Origin: Alphaproteobacteria bacterium
Lineage (GTDB): Bacteria > Pseudomonadota > Alphaproteobacteria > CAAHEQ01 > UBA3637
Assembly: GCA_017513365.1 (NCBI GenBank)
Contig: JAFXFY010000035.1
Span: forward strand, 1 to 7,047
DNA length: 7,047 bases
Reading direction: 5' to 3'
Shown piece by piece: positions 6,183-7,047 of the stretch (position 1 is its first letter; each line of letters opens with the position of its first letter). Position numbers and translations under genes: made by a program. The notes below the pieces were generated by a model. The model ran no database searches and was not told the DNA's origin. It saw nothing but the letters and a program-made list of their open reading frames with translations.

Positions 6183-6447
6183 CTCCTCGCCTACGAGAAT
6201 ATTCAAAATCACGTTGAAATCGTTCACGTGTATCCTCTTGGAAACGTTTACGACCATCATCTTGAAAGCGACGTAAACGTTCCGTCAAACTACTTTCACG
6301 GAAACGATCTTTTGAATCTTCAGAAAATCTTTTACGTTCGTCTTCATAAACATCCTCTCGCGAATGAAACCGTTCTCGCCCTCCCCCACTATTTTCATCA
6401 TCTTGAGAAAAGGGGTTTATAAAATCATTATCTTTATTATCTGTCAT
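6175..6447 (-). CDS. Small, highly charged protein with repeated Arg-Phe units
   Basis: This 90-residue protein is not one I recognise. AAAGGAG lies 6 bases before the ATG and a good promoter stands upstream, so it is likely a real gene. Residues 1-22 are acidic and polar, ending in SGGG. From 24 onward it is built of short units around an Arg-Phe pair with acidic residues after it: Phe at 27, 41, 49, 61, 69, 77 and 81, with 8-residue spacing for 41-49 and 61-69-77. DDGRKRFQEDTRERFQRDF shows the pattern best. The tail, RRRGGR, resembles a short RGG-type nucleic-acid-binding end. There is no Cys, membrane segment or signal peptide. Expect a disordered protein or a single charged helix; nucleic-acid or acidic-partner binding is only a guess from composition. 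It is convergent with ppdK and divergent from the next gene. Confidence 0.78.
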   Translation of the reverse strand: MTDNKDNDFINPFSQDDENSGGGRERFHSREDVYEDERKRFSEDSKDRFRESSLTERLRRFQDDGRKRFQEDTRERFQRDFEYSRRRGGR

Positions 6448-6478
6448 AATACACTCCTTTTATTATAGCCATACAACT

Positions 6479-6507
6479 ATTGTACCATATTTTTCAAAAT
6501 TTAACAA
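6479..6507 (-). promoter_or_regulatory. Promoter of the Arg/Phe-repeat protein gene
   Basis: On the minus strand, TTGTTA (6502-6507), a 17 bp spacer and TACAAT (6479-6484), with TGG (6485-6487) as an extended -10. The start would lie near 6472, leaving about 25 bases of leader that contain AAAGGAG (6454-6460). A second TATAAT (6462-6467) is too close to the ribosome site to serve. Confidence 0.65.
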
Positions 6508-6535
6508 ATAAAAAAAACTTTTGATATATTCAAAA
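6494..6535. repeat. Three TCAAAA/TTTTGA copies between the divergent promoters
   Basis: TCAAAA at 6494-6499, its inverse TTTTGA at 6519-6524 and TCAAAA again at 6530-6535. The last two form a perfect inverted repeat with a 5-base spacer lying over the -35 region and spacer of the rightward promoter. This is the position expected for a repressor site shared by both genes, but such hexamers are common in AT-rich DNA. Confidence 0.3.
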
Positions 6536-6547
6536 ATATGATATAAT
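6521..6547 (+). promoter_or_regulatory. Promoter of the right-edge gene
   Basis: A consensus -10 TATAAT (6542-6547) carries a TGA extension (6539-6541). TTGATA (6521-6526) is a possible -35, though its 15 bp spacer is short. The start would be near 6554, giving a leader of about 31 bases. Confidence 0.65.
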
Positions 6548-6584
6548 AATACTTATAGATATAATAAAATTAAGGAGTGGCATT

Positions 6585-7047
6585 ATGGTAATTGACGAAC
6601 AATTTAAAAAAGATATGTTGGCTTTTCGTAGTAGTCCATATAGCTTTAATCCATCCAATAAAAATTGGACATCTGTTTTAAAAATGATGCATAACAGGGA
6701 GGAAGTCCCCTTAGATGGAACACGTTCCTCATTATTTAGACGTTTAGAAGAAGAAATCAAAAGAGCATATAATAATCGTGATATTGACTATTTAAAAAAA
6801 GTTTTTCCAACAGCAGAAGATTTAATTGCACATGGTTCTGCCCTTTGGATAATGACACATAAATCAACAAATAAAAAGATATTGAAAACTCCAACAGAAT
6901 TTATCAAAGATATCTTTAAGGCATATGATTTAGATAATCGGCCTGAATTAAAAAAACAATTATTGTTACAACGTGGACCGAATGGAAAATATGCTACTGA
7001 TAATTTGCTAGCGCCTGTGATAAAAAAAGACCTTATAAAGAAAACAA
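6585..7047 (+). CDS. Unrecognised protein, N-terminal 154 residues (partial, off right edge)
   Basis: The frame is open from the ATG at 6585 to the window end without a stop. AAGGAG (6572-6577) lies 7 bases before the ATG and an extended -10 promoter stands upstream, so the start is well supported. The visible part is polar and looks mostly helical, with no signal peptide, membrane segment or cysteine. Notable stretches are SLFRRLEEEIKRAYNN (about 51-66), DYLKKVFPTAEDLIAHGSALW (about 70-90) and TEFIKDIFKAYDL (about 105-117). I recognise no family or active site. Gene text is very rich in A and T, like its divergent neighbour. The shared intergenic region suggests possible joint control with the Arg/Phe-repeat gene. 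Confidence 0.85.
   Translation, partial: MVIDEQFKKDMLAFRSSPYSFNPSNKNWTSVLKMMHNREEVPLDGTRSSLFRRLEEEIKRAYNNRDIDYLKKVFPTAEDLIAHGSALWIMTHKSTNKKILKTPTEFIKDIFKAYDLDNRPELKKQLLLQRGPNGKYATDNLLAPVIKKDLIKKT

Noticed and set aside
6228..6422. Plus-strand frame of 64 codons opposite the Arg/Phe-repeat gene
   Set aside because: No ribosome site or promoter on that strand, whereas the minus-strand gene has both.
6530..6760. Minus-strand frame of 76 codons over the start of the right-edge gene
   Set aside because: It overlaps a frame with a good promoter and ribosome site and is explained as its shadow.
1..7047. Mobile element, integration site, CRISPR, tRNA or rRNA
   Set aside because: No transposase or integrase text, no direct repeats at gene borders, no regular spacer array and no cloverleaf or rRNA-like sequence seen.

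Overview
This window is about 7 kb of AT-rich bacterial DNA with ordinary chromosomal genes and no sign of phage, insertion sequence, CRISPR array, tRNA or rRNA. Two enzymes are recognisable: the N-terminal half of a glycogen branching enzyme (glgB, minus strand, cut by the left edge) and a pyruvate, phosphate dikinase (ppdK) interrupted by one in-frame TAA. The PPDK wording, together with low GC, suggests an uncultured, probably host-associated alphaproteobacterium. That placement comes from memory of family sequences and is only moderately secure. All genes that end inside the window use TAA, so nothing points to a changed genetic code.

Layout. 1-1051 (minus): glgB, running off the left edge. 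1052-1185: divergent promoter region. 1186-1977 (plus): a protein with one membrane anchor, of unknown function. 1978-2044: a near-consensus promoter. 2045-3175 (plus): an unrecognised cytoplasmic protein with a long charged coiled coil. 3176-3419: intergenic, holding a clear terminator, a small inverted repeat and a second, imperfect terminator-like hairpin in the leader of ppdK. 3420-6083 (plus): ppdK, split by a stop codon at 3903-3905. 6084-6174: a strong terminator that probably works in both directions. 6175-6447 (minus): a 90-residue, very charged protein with repeated Arg-Phe units. 6448-6584: a divergent region with back-to-back promoters. 6585 to the right edge (plus): the first 154 residues of an unrecognised protein.

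How the genes relate. GlgB branches glycogen and PPDK interconverts pyruvate and phosphoenolpyruvate, so both belong to central carbon metabolism. They are transcribed apart, with other genes between them, and form no operon. Almost every gene seems to have its own promoter, and five of these carry a TGn extension before the -10 box. The point most in need of checking is the nonsense codon in ppdK: the rest of the gene is intact, so it is either a sequencing or assembly error, a very recent mutation, or a read-through site. I did not find a convincing new multi-gene system. The best leads beyond ppdK are the Arg/Phe-repeat protein with its divergent neighbour, the coiled-coil protein, and the ppdK leader.
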